In this document: one piece after another, positions 1-8,456 of the stretch | Numbering within the stretch: the stretch's first letter is position 1 | Layout: each line of letters begins with the position of its first letter | Assembly (NCBI GenBank): GCA_001552515.1 | Contig: BCRI01000042.1 | Coordinates: forward strand, 1 to 53,057 | Source: Sphaerimonospora mesophila NBRC 14179 = JCM 3151 | Lineage (GTDB): Bacteria; Actinomycetota; Actinomycetes; Streptosporangiales; Streptosporangiaceae | Reading direction: 5' to 3' | Length of the DNA stretch: 53,057 bases | Notes under the pieces: model-generated | The model's database searches: none | The model's input: the letters and a program-made list of their open reading frames with translations, nothing else | Told to the model about the DNA's origin: nothing | Program-made: the position numbers and the translations under genes

Positions 1-1
1 G

Positions 2-1189
2 ATCCAGGCGGCGTACATCCTCGACACGCCGCTGCGCCGCCTCACCCGCTACGACAAACTCGAGCTCGACCGGGAGAAGGAGACGCTGCAGGCCGACATC
101 GACGAGCTGTCCGCGATCCTCGGCTCCGAGGACCGCCTGCGCAAGGTCGTGTCCGCGGAGCTCGCCGAGATCGCCAAGACGTACGGCACGCCGCGCCGCA
201 CCGTGCTGCTGGAGTCGTCCGAGGCGGCCAAGGCGGCCACGGTGCCGCTTGAGGTGGCCGACGACCCCTGCCTGGTGCTGCTCTCCTCGACCGGCCTGCT
301 CGCCCGGACGGGCGACGCCTCGCCGATCCCGGCGGAGGGCGAGCGCTCGGTCCACGACGTGCTGGTGTCGGTGGTCCGCTCCAGTGTCCGGAGCGAGGTC
401 GGGGTGATCACCTCCAATGGCCGGCTGATCCGGGTGTCGGTGGTCGACCTGCCCACACTGCCGCCGACCGCCAACCCTCCGTCGCTGGCGGGCGGGCATC
501 CGGTGTCCGAGTACGTCACCCTGGAGCCGGAGGAGAAGGTGGTCGGGCTGGGCTCGCTCGACCCGGACGGCCCGGGGCTCGCGGTCGGCACGGCGCAGGG
601 CGTGGTCAAGCGGGTCGTCCCCGAATATCCCGCCAACCGCGACGAGTTCGAGGTCATCGGCCTGCGCGAGGGCGACGTCGTGGTCGGCGCGGTCGAGCTG
701 TCCTCCCCCGACCACGACCTGGTCTTCATCACCTCCGACGCCCAGCTGCTGCGCTTCCCCGCCTCCGTCGTACGGCCCCAGGGCCGGCCGGCGGGCGGCA
801 TGACCGGCGTGCGCCTGAGCGACGACGCGAAGGTGATCTGGTTCGGCGCCGTGGACCCCGCCCGCGAGTCCGTGGTCGTGACGGTCGCGGGCTCCTCGAC
901 GGCACTGCCCGGCACCCAGATGGGCGCGGGCAAGGTCTCCGACTACGCCGACTTCCCGCCGAAGGGCCGGGCCACCGGCGGGGTGCGCGCCCAGCGCTTC
1001 CTCAAGGGCGAGGACGCGCTGCTGCTCGCGTGGGCAGGAGCGGCTCCCGCCAAGGCGGCGTCGCCGACGGGCAAGCCGGTGCCGCTCCCCGACGAGCTCG
1101 GCCGCCGCGACGGCTCGGGCGTACGGCTCGTGCACGCCGTCGCCGCCATCGGCGGCGGACTGGGACCGGCGGAGAGTTCGGATCTTTAG
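2..1189 (+). CDS. parC: DNA topoisomerase IV subunit A, 3' part (partial)
   Basis: The reading frame is open from the left edge, so the gene starts outside the window; about 395 C-terminal residues are visible. The first residues (QAAYILDTPLRRLTRYDKLELD) match the end of the GyrA/ParC breakage-reunion domain, followed by the coiled-coil tower and then repeated blades of the C-terminal beta-pinwheel DNA-wrapping domain. The active-site Tyr lies upstream of the window. ParC pairs with ParE to decatenate chromosomes. ParE is encoded on the opposite strand near 6.4-8.5 kb, so the partner and the position argue for topoisomerase IV rather than gyrase. An internal GTG at 149 is not a credible start because conserved sequence precedes it. 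A long hairpin follows the stop codon. Confidence 0.9.
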   Translation: MQAAYILDTPLRRLTRYDKLELDREKETLQADIDELSAILGSEDRLRKVVSAELAEIAKTYGTPRRTVLLESSEAAKAATVPLEVADDPCLVLLSSTGLLARTGDASPIPAEGERSVHDVLVSVVRSSVRSEVGVITSNGRLIRVSVVDLPTLPPTANPPSLAGGHPVSEYVTLEPEEKVVGLGSLDPDGPGLAVGTAQGVVKRVVPEYPANRDEFEVIGLREGDVVVGAVELSSPDHDLVFITSDAQLLRFPASVVRPQGRPAGGMTGVRLSDDAKVIWFGAVDPARESVVVTVAGSSTALPGTQMGAGKVSDYADFPPKGRATGGVRAQRFLKGEDALLLAWAGAAPAKAASPTGKPVPLPDELGRRDGSGVRLVHAVAAIGGGLGPAESSDL

Positions 1190-1202
1190 ACGCGAAGACC
1201 TC

Positions 1203-1254
1203 GGACCCCCGAGATCGCCGCCACGGAGACCGGCGAGATGACTCTCGGGGGTCC
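1203..1254 (+). terminator. Hairpin terminator after parC
   Basis: GGACCCCCGAGA (1203-1214) and TCTCGGGGGTCC (1243-1254) are a perfect 12-bp inverted repeat starting 13 bases after the parC stop. A second stem, TCGCCG/CGGCGA (1215-1220 with 1231-1236), extends it inwards. There is no U tract, as is common for actinobacterial terminators. The rest of the gap to 1435 shows nothing further. Confidence 0.7.
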
Positions 1255-1435
1255 TGCCGGAGCGGAATGACCCCCGGTTCGGCGAAAGCATCACCCGCGT
1301 CGCCGGACAGGCCCGCGAAGTCCTCCACACCAGAACCGGAACAACGTCCAGACCGGTGATGCGCAACGGCGGTCCCACAGCCGCCCCGTGCCGACCTGGC
1401 CCACCGTGCCGAGCCCAATGGATGGCGCACAAGCC

Positions 1436-2047
1436 TCAGCGGCGCGGACGCAGACCGTTGAGAGCGGTCTCGACGATGCTGTCGGCATAGTCGAGGGTGA
1501 GCGGTCCACCGCGCTGGAGCCATCGGTTGAGCAGCGGTCCCCAAATCATGTCGACGGCCACCTCGAGGTCGAGGTCGTCGGCCAGTTGCCCGGCCCGCTG
1601 GGCGCTGCGCAGTCGTTGTTTCTTCAGTTCTCTCATCGGGCCGTCCAGACGCTCCGAATAAAGAGCCGCGAGCGTCGGATCATGCGTGATCTCAGTGCTC
1701 AGGGCGCGCATCGGCTCGTCGTATCGCGGATCGTTGAGTTCCTCGATCGTGGCTCGCAACACCGCCTTCAGGTCCGCCTCCAAATCACCGGTGTCGGGCA
1801 GGGCTGCCCCTCCGCCGTCCGGTTGCTCGCTGAGCATGAGGAAGGCATCGAAGAGGACCGCCCCCTTGGAGGGCCACCAGCGGTAGATCGTCTGCTTGCC
1901 GACACCGGCCCGGGCCGCGATGCCCTCGATGCTCAGCTTCGCGTATCCCACCTCCTGCACCAGGTCGAACGCCGCGGTGAGGATGGCCCGCCGGGATGCC
2001 TCATTCCGGCGAGCCGTGTTGGAGGGGGGCTTGCGCGGTGTCATCAT
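1436..2047 (-). CDS. TetR/AcrR family transcriptional regulator
   Basis: A 203-residue repressor with an N-terminal helix-turn-helix at about residues 20-65 (ILTAAFDLVQEVGYAKLSI, then GVGKQTIYRWWPSKGAVL). The C-terminal part is an all-helical ligand and dimer domain typical of TetR proteins. The frame stays open to 2224, but the extension would cross two operator palindromes and the start of the divergent SDR gene. The start is therefore placed at the ATG at 2045-2047; the ATG directly after it (2042-2044) is also possible. It is divergent from the SDR gene at 2181 and most likely represses it, and perhaps itself, through the two 17-bp sites in between. The ligand is unknown. Confidence 0.88.
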   Translation of the reverse strand: MMTPRKPPSNTARRNEASRRAILTAAFDLVQEVGYAKLSIEGIAARAGVGKQTIYRWWPSKGAVLFDAFLMLSEQPDGGGAALPDTGDLEADLKAVLRATIEELNDPRYDEPMRALSTEITHDPTLAALYSERLDGPMRELKKQRLRSAQRAGQLADDLDLEVAVDMIWGPLLNRWLQRGGPLTLDYADSIVETALNGLRPRR

Positions 2048-2073
2048 GCCGCCAAAGCTATCAAATGTCGAGA

Positions 2074-2090
2074 CGAGACGGACCGTCTTG
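2074..2090. promoter_or_regulatory. TetR operator 1
   Basis: CGAGACG-GAC-CGTCTTG is a 17-bp near-perfect palindrome with one mismatched pair. It overlaps the -35 hexamer of the SDR promoter and lies 26 bases from the TetR start. Confidence 0.7.
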
Positions 2091-2116
2091 ACGCAGAGCA
2101 GAAGTGTCGATACCTT
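2088..2116 (+). promoter_or_regulatory. Sigma-70 type promoter for the SDR gene
   Basis: TTGACG (2088-2093), a 17-base spacer and TACCTT (2111-2116). The expected start of transcription is near 2123, about 58 bases before the ATG at 2181. The promoter is bracketed by the two TetR operators. Confidence 0.65.
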
Positions 2117-2128
2117 CTCCACATCAAG

Positions 2129-2145
2129 CGAGACGAACCGTCTCG
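2129..2145. promoter_or_regulatory. TetR operator 2
   Basis: CGAGACG-AAC-CGTCTCG is a perfect 7+3+7 palindrome just downstream of the predicted transcription start. It matches operator 1 at 15 of 17 bases, with centres 55 bp apart. Confidence 0.72.
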
Positions 2146-2180
2146 TCTGATGATGGACACGACCGATTGGAGCTCTGCGT

Positions 2181-3041
2181 ATGCGCACCCCGACTGCCGT
2201 CTCTTCCCGCACCTGGTTCATCACGGGAGCCGGCCGCGGCCTGGGCCGCGCGTTCGCTCTCGCCGCGCTGGATCGAGGTGATCAGGTGGTGGCCGCCGCC
2301 CGCACCGTCACGCGACAGGACTTCGACGACCGGTACGGCGATCGGCTGCTCGTCCTTCCCTTGGACGTGACCGACCGCGACGCGGTGTTCGCGGCCGTGA
2401 ACACCGCCGTGGAGCACTTCGGCCGGCTCGACATCGTGGTGAACAACGCCGGGAACATGTCCTCCGGAATGATCGAGGAGTTCACCGAGGCCGAGGCGCG
2501 CGCCCAGCTGGAGGTCAATCTCTTCGGGGCGATGTGGGTCTGCCAGGCCGTCCTGCCGCACCTGCGCGGCCAGGGATCCGGTCACATCGTGCAGATCTCC
2601 AGCATCGCCGCCCTGGGCGGCTTCCCGAGCACCGGAATGTACAGCGCGAGCAAGTTCGCGCTGGAGGGCATGAGTGAGGCACTGGCGATGGAGGCAGCGC
2701 CGTTCGGCGTCAAGCTCAGCATCGTCCAGCCCGGCGGCTACTGGACCGACCTGTACACTGCCATGACGGCGACGTCGCCTCTGGAGGAGTACGGCCCGTT
2801 GCGCGCCGAACTGGAGAAGCAGTGGGCCGAGGGCTCGATCGACAGCGAGCCGCGTCTGGCCGCCGAGGCGCTGCTGAAGCTGGTCGACAGCGAAGATCCG
2901 CCGCTGCGGCTGCTGCTCGGCAGCATGGTCTACGACCTGGCCTTCGACATCTCCCGGCGGCGGATGCGGACCTGGGCCGCCTGGGAGCAGGTCAGCCGCG
3001 CCGCCGAACACGCCGTACCCGCCCCGGAAACCGCCGGTTGA
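2181..3041 (+). CDS. SDR family NAD(P)-dependent oxidoreductase
   Basis: A 286-residue classical short-chain dehydrogenase/reductase. The nucleotide-binding motif TGAGRGLG is at residues 15-22, NNAG at 88-91, Asn113, catalytic Ser near 140-141 and the YSASK motif with Tyr154 and Lys158. The start ATG has GGAG eight bases upstream. It has its own promoter between two TetR operators and is transcribed away from the TetR gene, so it is probably induced by the ligand of that repressor, perhaps the substrate of the enzyme. The substrate cannot be read from sequence. The tail after residue 240 is longer than in minimal SDRs, as in the retinol-dehydrogenase-like group. Confidence 0.9.
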   Translation: MRTPTAVSSRTWFITGAGRGLGRAFALAALDRGDQVVAAARTVTRQDFDDRYGDRLLVLPLDVTDRDAVFAAVNTAVEHFGRLDIVVNNAGNMSSGMIEEFTEAEARAQLEVNLFGAMWVCQAVLPHLRGQGSGHIVQISSIAALGGFPSTGMYSASKFALEGMSEALAMEAAPFGVKLSIVQPGGYWTDLYTAMTATSPLEEYGPLRAELEKQWAEGSIDSEPRLAAEALLKLVDSEDPPLRLLLGSMVYDLAFDISRRRMRTWAAWEQVSRAAEHAVPAPETAG

Positions 3042-3186
3042 CCGGCGCCGACACCGCCGCTTTCGGCCGATGAACCCCACCGACCACCTGTCCCCGGCCT
3101 TGGTAGACGACCCGGAGGATGCCCTGCCCGATTACGAGGGCTCGCTCGTCACCGTCACCCACGGCCGGGGACCCGGAGATCGGCGG

Positions 3187-3990
3187 TCAGACCTGCTTGA
3201 GGAACCCCCCGTCCACGGCGAAGTCCGCACCGGTCGTGCTGGCCGAGCGAGGTGAGGCGAGCAAGGCGACCACGTCGGCGATCTCCTGGGGCTCGACCAG
3301 ACGGCCGGTAGACAGCTTCATCATTTCGGGCGCCACCTGGTTGAGGACGCTGTCACGGTCGGTTCCGGTCTGGGCGGCGATGATGTCCGCCGCGCCGCCG
3401 CTCTCCGTCCACCATGCCGTACGTACCGGACCTGGGGAGATGGTGTTCACCCGGATGCCCTGGGGTGCGAACTCCTCGGAGAGGGCCTTGGTCAGGTTGT
3501 TGAGACCCGCCTTGGCCGCGTTGTAGTCGACGTTCATCGGAGCGGGCAGACGGGCGCCGCCCGAGGACACGTTGACGATCGAGCCACCGCCGCGGGAGAG
3601 CATCGGCGTGATGGCCGCCCGAATGACGCGCACGACCGAGAACAGATTGAACTCGAACATCACCCGCCAGTCCTCGTCGGTAGGGGTCAGAAACGAGAAG
3701 CGTGGCAGGGCCACACCCGGCGGCGGCCCGCCGGCATTGTTCACCAGGATGTCGAGCCCGCCGAACTCCGAAATGGCCCTTTCCACGATCCGCCCTGGAG
3801 CCTCGGCGTCCATCAGATCGGCCTGAACATGAATCAGATCCCCGCTGAGCTCCGCCAACTCGGGACTGCTCTTCCGCGAGGCGGCGACCACACGGACGCC
3901 TTCGGCGAGGAGGGTACGGGTGACGGCCAGGCCGATCCCCTTGGACGCACCGGTGACGACCGCGGCCCGGCCGGAAAGCTGGAGATCCAT
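3187..3990 (-). CDS. SDR family NAD(P)-dependent oxidoreductase
   Basis: A 267-residue classical SDR. TGASKGIG is at residues 13-20, NNAG at 84-87, Ser142/143, and Tyr156 with Lys160 in YNAAK. The C-terminus GADFAVDGGFLKQV is the usual SDR ending. The ATG at 3988-3990 is chosen because conserved sequence begins there and AGGGAAGAG lies just upstream; the open frame continues to 4260 without family similarity. It converges with the other SDR gene, and the 145 bases between them show no gene. A TTTCCATTGGAAA palindrome sits 20 bases upstream of the start and may be an operator. The substrate is unknown. Confidence 0.88.
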   Translation of the reverse strand: MDLQLSGRAAVVTGASKGIGLAVTRTLLAEGVRVVAASRKSSPELAELSGDLIHVQADLMDAEAPGRIVERAISEFGGLDILVNNAGGPPPGVALPRFSFLTPTDEDWRVMFEFNLFSVVRVIRAAITPMLSRGGGSIVNVSSGGARLPAPMNVDYNAAKAGLNNLTKALSEEFAPQGIRVNTISPGPVRTAWWTESGGAADIIAAQTGTDRDSVLNQVAPEMMKLSTGRLVEPQEIADVVALLASPRSASTTGADFAVDGGFLKQV

Positions 3991-4377
3991 ATCTCTTCCC
4001 TCATCTTGGTTTCCATTGGAAAAAGCGGATGCCTCTTCGCTGAACACGCTACGAGCGGTCGAGTGACACGGGTCGGCATGATTCGGACGAGCAATTGCAG
4101 CGGAAATCAGAAGCGACATCCGCATATCCGCGCATGCTTCACAGGCAGACGCGTGCCCGTCGTTCGGGGAGCGCCTAGGTCGCGGATATCCGGGCCGAAG
4201 CCGGGTGGCATCGCGCCGGAGTGGCCGTGCGTGCCGCTCCGGCGCCCTCTGCCATGGCATGGGCTCCGCCTCCGACCAGGCCGGATGGCGCCCCGCCGCG
4301 TTCTCGTCGAGCCGTCTTGGGCGTGTCGGGGTGCCCCGTCGTGATCGAGCCCGCGGCCGTACGGCAGCATTTATCTC
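3991..4377. other. Intergenic region with candidate operator palindromes
   Basis: This 387-base gap separates the divergent SDR and carbonic anhydrase genes. No credible coding frame was found. It holds the perfect palindrome TTTCCA-T-TGGAAA (4010-4022) close to the SDR start and a short palindrome CGGATATCCG near 4185. The carbonic anhydrase ATG has no Shine-Dalgarno sequence, only CATTTATCTC directly before it, which could mean a very short leader. Confidence 0.5.
4010..4022. promoter_or_regulatory. Candidate operator palindrome upstream of SDR
   Basis: TTTCCATTGGAAA is a perfect 6+1+6 palindrome in an A/T-richer patch 20 bases upstream of the SDR start codon. No regulator gene is adjacent on this side, so the binding protein is unknown. 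Confidence 0.35.
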
Positions 4378-4878
4378 ATGAGTGATGCCTTCGACGATCT
4401 ACTGGCGGCGAACGAGAAGTACGCCGCAACGTTCTCGCACTCGGGATTGTCCGGCCAGGCCGGCCGCGGCCTGGCCGTGGTGACCTGCATGGACTCGCGC
4501 GTCGACCCGCTGGGCCTGCTGGGGCTGCGGGCGGGCGACGCCAAGATCCTCCGTAACGCGGGCGCCCGGGTCACCGACGACGTGCTGCGCACGCTCGTGC
4601 TCGCCGTCTACCTGCTCGGCGTCCACCGCGTGCTGGTCATGCCGCACACCGACTGCCGGATGTCCAAGTCGACCGACGCGGACGTGCACAAGGTGATCGC
4701 GGACGAGCACGGCGTGGACACCCGCAGCCTCGTCTTCAAGACCGTGCCCGACCAGGCCGAGGCCCTGCGGCAGGACCTCGTCCGGATCAAGGCCAGCCCC
4801 TACCTGCCCGACGGGCTCGCCGTCGGCGGCGCGGTGTACGACGTGCTGACGGGGAGACTGCAGCCGGTAGATCTCTGA
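4378..4878 (+). CDS. Beta-carbonic anhydrase
   Basis: A 166-residue beta-class carbonic anhydrase, which interconverts CO2 and bicarbonate. The zinc ligands are visible as Cys37 (CMDSR, with the Asp39/Arg41 dyad), His90 and Cys93 (PHTDC). The length matches the short actinobacterial type exemplified by M. tuberculosis Rv1284. The enzyme is cytoplasmic, with no signal peptide. It is monocistronic: a hairpin follows and the next gene has its own promoter. No Shine-Dalgarno sequence precedes the ATG, so a short or absent leader is possible. Confidence 0.92.
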   Translation: MSDAFDDLLAANEKYAATFSHSGLSGQAGRGLAVVTCMDSRVDPLGLLGLRAGDAKILRNAGARVTDDVLRTLVLAVYLLGVHRVLVMPHTDCRMSKSTDADVHKVIADEHGVDTRSLVFKTVPDQAEALRQDLVRIKASPYLPDGLAVGGAVYDVLTGRLQPVDL

Positions 4879-4899
4879 CCGGTCACACATCACGGCCGA

Positions 4900-4926
4900 C
4901 CGCACGGGGTCAGGAACCCGGTGCGG
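4900..4926 (+). terminator. Hairpin after carbonic anhydrase
   Basis: CCGCACGGGGT (4900-4910) pairs with ACCCGGTGCGG (4916-4926) with one mismatch and a 5-base loop. Flanking GGCC sequences can lengthen the stem. It starts 21 bases after the stop codon. Confidence 0.6.
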
Positions 4927-4937
4927 CCGGCCGTACG

Positions 4938-4967
4938 TTGCTCTGCTGTCACATCGGCACCTAAACT
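4938..4967 (+). promoter_or_regulatory. Putative promoter of the SPFH gene
   Basis: TTGCTC (4938-4943), an 18-base spacer and TAAACT (4962-4967), about 49 bases before the ATG at 5016. Confidence 0.45.
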
Positions 4968-5015
4968 CCGCGGCCCGTCCCCCGCCGGCGGCCGCCCCCC
5001 GAGGAGATTTCGCAG

Positions 5016-6008
5016 ATGTCCACCCGCACCCCCGCCAGATCCGGCTCGTTCCGCAAGATACTCGTGCTGGCGGTGCTAGCGCTCATCGTCGCCGCGGTAC
5101 CGACCGTGATCGGCGCCTTCGGCGGATTCGAACGCACCACCGGCGGTGAGGTCGCCGTCGTGCGCAACGGCGGGCCGCTCGACGACAACCAGGTCCGCCA
5201 GGTCATCGATCCCGGCTCCAGCGTGACGTGGACCGGGTGGTGGTCCCAGGTTCACCGCTATCCCGCCCAGCAGCGCTACTACACCATCACCTCCGACTCG
5301 GGCCACGGCGAGCGCACCGGCGTCGACGTGGTCGTCGTGCCCAGCAGCGACGGGGTGAACATGGGCATCGAGGGCACGCTCTACTTCGGTCTCAACCTCG
5401 ATCACGACACGCTCAAGGCGTTCGACGACAAGTTCGGCACCCGCAAGTTCCGCAGCATCGACGGCAAGACCTACTACCCCTGGGATGGCGACGAGGGCTG
5501 GTCGGCGTTCCTCGACCAGATCATCCGCCCGGTGATCGACAATGATCTCCGCGCCCAGATCAACAGCTTCCGCTGCGCCGAGCTGGTCTCATCCTGCTCG
5601 CTGGTGCAGAACAACAGCTCGGCGCAGCAGGCCGGGCTGCAGCCCCAGGGCAACAACGCGAACATCGCGAAGATCCAGGACGCGGTGAACACCAGCCTCG
5701 CCGCGGACCTGAAGTCGACGCTCGGCGCCGACTTCCTCACCGATATCCACTTCAACCTCTCCAAGGTCACGCTGCCCAAGCAGGTCCAGGAGGCCGTCGA
5801 CCAGGCGCAGGCCGCCTTCGCCAAGGTCACCGAGGCTCAGGCCAAGGTCGCGCAGGCCCGCGCGGAGGCCGAGGCGAACAAGGCCCGCCAGGACGGGTAC
5901 AACAAGTGCCCGACGTGCGCCGAGATCGAGAAGCTGAAGGCCCTGCCCCAGGGCATCACCGTGTACGCTCCGGGCAATGGCGGAGGGATCGCCATTCCCA
6001 CCAGGTGA
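5016..6008 (+). CDS. SPFH/Band 7 domain membrane protein
   Basis: A 330-residue protein with a basic N-terminus, one membrane segment at about residues 14-36 and a stomatin/prohibitin-like (SPFH) domain over roughly 45-270. A charged Ala/Glu/Lys/Gln helix follows (about 255-295), likely a coiled coil for oligomerisation. Near the C-terminus is a CPTC motif (Cys298, Cys301) and a Gly-rich end. Two further cysteines in the middle may form a disulfide. SPFH proteins scaffold membrane microdomains, and the domain here would face outward if the single segment is a signal anchor. The start has GAGGAG upstream. The small membrane protein at 6022 follows after 13 bases and is probably co-transcribed. 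Confidence 0.8.
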   Translation: MSTRTPARSGSFRKILVLAVLALIVAAVPTVIGAFGGFERTTGGEVAVVRNGGPLDDNQVRQVIDPGSSVTWTGWWSQVHRYPAQQRYYTITSDSGHGERTGVDVVVVPSSDGVNMGIEGTLYFGLNLDHDTLKAFDDKFGTRKFRSIDGKTYYPWDGDEGWSAFLDQIIRPVIDNDLRAQINSFRCAELVSSCSLVQNNSSAQQAGLQPQGNNANIAKIQDAVNTSLAADLKSTLGADFLTDIHFNLSKVTLPKQVQEAVDQAQAAFAKVTEAQAKVAQARAEAEANKARQDGYNKCPTCAEIEKLKALPQGITVYAPGNGGGIAIPTR

Positions 6009-6021
6009 GGGATGTGGACCG

Positions 6022-6348
6022 ATGCGACTGCTCGCCCTCCCGGTGACCCTGATCGTGGTCGCCGTGCTCATCTATCTGCTGATGCTGCTGCTGCGCGACA
6101 CCCGCCGGGCGCGCGGCGGCGACACCGCGGCGACCCGCCCTCGCTGGGAGATCGACACGGTGATGGAGAACGGCTGGACGCTGGTCGTCGTACGGAAGGT
6201 CCGCCCGGGCCGGGACGGACCGGTCGAGCTGACCCGGCAGACGGTCCGGGCGATCGCGGACGACGACCCGAACTGGGACGAGCGCTACCGGGAGGCCATG
6301 GCGGAGGCCCGCTCCCGGCTCAGCACCCTGGAGATCGAATCCTTCTGA
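6022..6348 (+). CDS. Small membrane protein, unknown function
   Basis: A 108-residue protein with one N-terminal membrane helix (about residues 2-24, MRLLALPVTLIVVAVLIYLL) and a soluble, charged C-terminal domain rich in Trp, Arg and Glu. I do not recognise a family. The open frame can extend 15 codons upstream into the SPFH gene, but the ATG at 6022 is preferred because the hydrophobic helix begins there and GAGG lies upstream. It follows the SPFH gene by 13 bases, suggesting a two-gene operon and a possible accessory role at the membrane. It converges with parE. Confidence 0.7.
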   Translation: MRLLALPVTLIVVAVLIYLLMLLLRDTRRARGGDTAATRPRWEIDTVMENGWTLVVVRKVRPGRDGPVELTRQTVRAIADDDPNWDERYREAMAEARSRLSTLEIESF

Positions 6349-6383
6349 TCACGCCGGGGTGAGGGACCGGGCCTCGCCGCGGG

Positions 6384-8456
6384 TCAGGCGTCGATGTGGT
6401 CGCGGTCGATGTCGGACGCGCTGCTGACGATGAACTCGCGGCGGGGGCCGACCTCACTGCCCATGAGGAGATCGAAGATGCGTTCGGCCTCCTCCACGTC
6501 CTCGATCCTGACCCGGCGGAGCACGCGATGGCGCGGGTCCATGGTGGTCTCGGCGAGCTGGTCGGCGTCCATCTCACCCAGACCCTTGTAGCGCTGCACG
6601 GGATCCTTCCAGCGCTTGCCCCGCCGCTCCAGGTCACGCAGCACCCTGTGCAGCTCGGCGTCCGAATAGGTGTAGACGTACTTGTCCTTGCCCCGGCCGG
6701 GGTTGGTGATCTCGATGCGGTGCAGCGGCGGCACGGCGGCGAACACCCGGCCCGCCTCGACCATCGGCTTCATGTACCGATGGAACAGGGTGAGCAGCAG
6801 GCAGCGGATGTGCGCGCCGTCGACGTCGGCGTCGGCCATCAGGATGATCTTCCCGTAGCGGGCCGAGTCGATCTCGAACGTCCGGCCGGACCCGGCTCCG
6901 ACGACCTGGATGATGGCGGCGCACTCGGCGTTCTTGAGCATGTCGGCGACCGAGGCCTTCTGCACGTTGAGGATCTTGCCCCGGATCGGCAGCAGCGCCT
7001 GGAACTCCGAGTCCCGGGCCAGCTTGGCCGTGCCGAGCGCGGAGTCGCCCTCGACGATGAACAGTTCGCTGCGGTCCACGTCGTCGCTGCGGCAGTCGAC
7101 CAGCTTCGCGGGGAGCGCGGAGTTCTCCAGGGCCGACTTGCGCCGCTGGTTGTCGCGGTGCTCCCGGGCGGCGATGCGCGCCTTGGCCGCCGCCACCACC
7201 TTCTCCAGGACCGCGCGCAACTGCTGCTTCTGGCTGCGCTTGGGGCTCGCGAACAGCTCCTTCAGCTCCCGGGTGACCACGTGGCCCACGATGCGGGCCG
7301 CCGCGGCCGTGCCGAGGACCTCCTTGGTCTGGCCCTCGAACTGCGGCTCGGACACCCGTACGGTCACCACGGCGGTCAGCCCCTCGAGGATGTCCTCCTT
7401 GGTGACGGGGTCGTCTCCGTTCTTGAGCAGGCGCGTCTCGCGCAACTGGTCGTTGATGGTGCGGACGAGCGCCTTCTCGAACCCGGCCACGTGCGTGCCG
7501 CCCTTGGGAGTGGCGATCACGTTGACGAACGAGCGCACGGTCGTCTCGTAGCCCTTGCCCCAGCGGACCGCCACGTCGACGGTGAGCTCCCGCTCGATCC
7601 GCGTCGACGTCATGTGGCCCTGTTCGTCGAGCACGGGCACGGTCTCGTGGAAGCGGCCCTCGCCCTGCAGCCTGAGCACGTCGCAGACGGCCTCGTCGCG
7701 CGCGAGGAACTCGGTGAACTCCCCGATGCCGCCGTCGAACCGGAACGTCTCCTCGGTCGGCTCCTCGCCGCGGCTGTCGCGCAGCACCAGCGTCAGCCCG
7801 GGGACCAGGAACGCCGTCTGGCGCAGCCGTACGTGGATCTCGTCGACCGAGACCTCCGCCTCGGGCAGGAAGATCTGCCGATCGGCCCACCAGCGGACCC
7901 GGGTGCCGGTGGCCTTCGCCGGCGCCTCGCCGCCGTCGCGCATACCCGACTTCTTGCGGAACTTCGCCGTCGGCCCGTCACCGTCGAAGTGCCCGGGAAC
8001 GCCACGGCGGAAACTGATCTGGTGGACGCGGCCGTTCCGGTCGACCTCCACGTCCAACCGGGAGGACAGCGCGTTGACGACCGAGGCGCCGACGCCGTGC
8101 AGGCCGCCGGACGCCGCGTACGATCCGCCGCCGAACTTGCCGCCGGCGTGCAGCTTCGTGTAGACGAGCTCGACTCCGGCGAGCCCCGTCTTGGGCTCGA
8201 TGTCCACGGGGATGCCGCGGCCGTCGTCGCGTACCTCGATGGAGCCGTCCGCGTGCAGCTCGACCTCGACGCGTGAGCAGCACCCGGCGAGGGCCTCGTC
8301 GACGGAATTGTCCACGATCTCCCACAGGCAGTGCATGAGACCCCGGGTGTCCGTGGACCCGATGTACATCCCCGGGCGCTTGCGCACGGCCTCCAGGCCT
8401 TCCAGCACCGAGAGATGACGAGCCGTGTACCCCGCCTCCGCGCCAACCGCCGTCAC
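6384..8456 (-). CDS. parE: DNA topoisomerase IV subunit B
   Basis: A 690-residue type IIA topoisomerase ATPase subunit. The N-terminal GHKL ATPase has Glu46 and Asn50 in the WEIVDNSVDEAL segment, DDGRGIPVD and GLHGVGASVVNALS. The transducer follows, and the C-terminal TOPRIM domain shows EGDSALGTAK and DADVDGAHI. The end (KGLGEMDADQLAETTMDP) is the conserved tail. The frame is open two codons further to a TTG at 8462, but the TTG sits directly on the AGGAG ribosome site. The GTG at 8454-8456 has ideal spacing of six bases and is the better start. With ParC (left edge) it forms the decatenase. Confidence 0.93.
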   Translation of the reverse strand: MTAVGAEAGYTARHLSVLEGLEAVRKRPGMYIGSTDTRGLMHCLWEIVDNSVDEALAGCCSRVEVELHADGSIEVRDDGRGIPVDIEPKTGLAGVELVYTKLHAGGKFGGGSYAASGGLHGVGASVVNALSSRLDVEVDRNGRVHQISFRRGVPGHFDGDGPTAKFRKKSGMRDGGEAPAKATGTRVRWWADRQIFLPEAEVSVDEIHVRLRQTAFLVPGLTLVLRDSRGEEPTEETFRFDGGIGEFTEFLARDEAVCDVLRLQGEGRFHETVPVLDEQGHMTSTRIERELTVDVAVRWGKGYETTVRSFVNVIATPKGGTHVAGFEKALVRTINDQLRETRLLKNGDDPVTKEDILEGLTAVVTVRVSEPQFEGQTKEVLGTAAAARIVGHVVTRELKELFASPKRSQKQQLRAVLEKVVAAAKARIAAREHRDNQRRKSALENSALPAKLVDCRSDDVDRSELFIVEGDSALGTAKLARDSEFQALLPIRGKILNVQKASVADMLKNAECAAIIQVVGAGSGRTFEIDSARYGKIILMADADVDGAHIRCLLLTLFHRYMKPMVEAGRVFAAVPPLHRIEITNPGRGKDKYVYTYSDAELHRVLRDLERRGKRWKDPVQRYKGLGEMDADQLAETTMDPRHRVLRRVRIEDVEEAERIFDLLMGSEVGPRREFIVSSASDIDRDHIDA

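Noticed and set aside
2048-2224. N-terminal extension of the TetR protein
   Set aside because: It would cover both operators and overlap the divergent SDR gene start.
4947-4953. TGTCACA upstream of the SPFH gene as a second ECF41 promoter
   Set aside because: There is no CGTC at 16-17 bases downstream.
6396-8276. Long plus-strand open frame opposite parE
   Set aside because: It is antisense to a clear ParE gene and its His/Leu/Gly/Arg-rich translation is the usual shadow of high-GC coding DNA.
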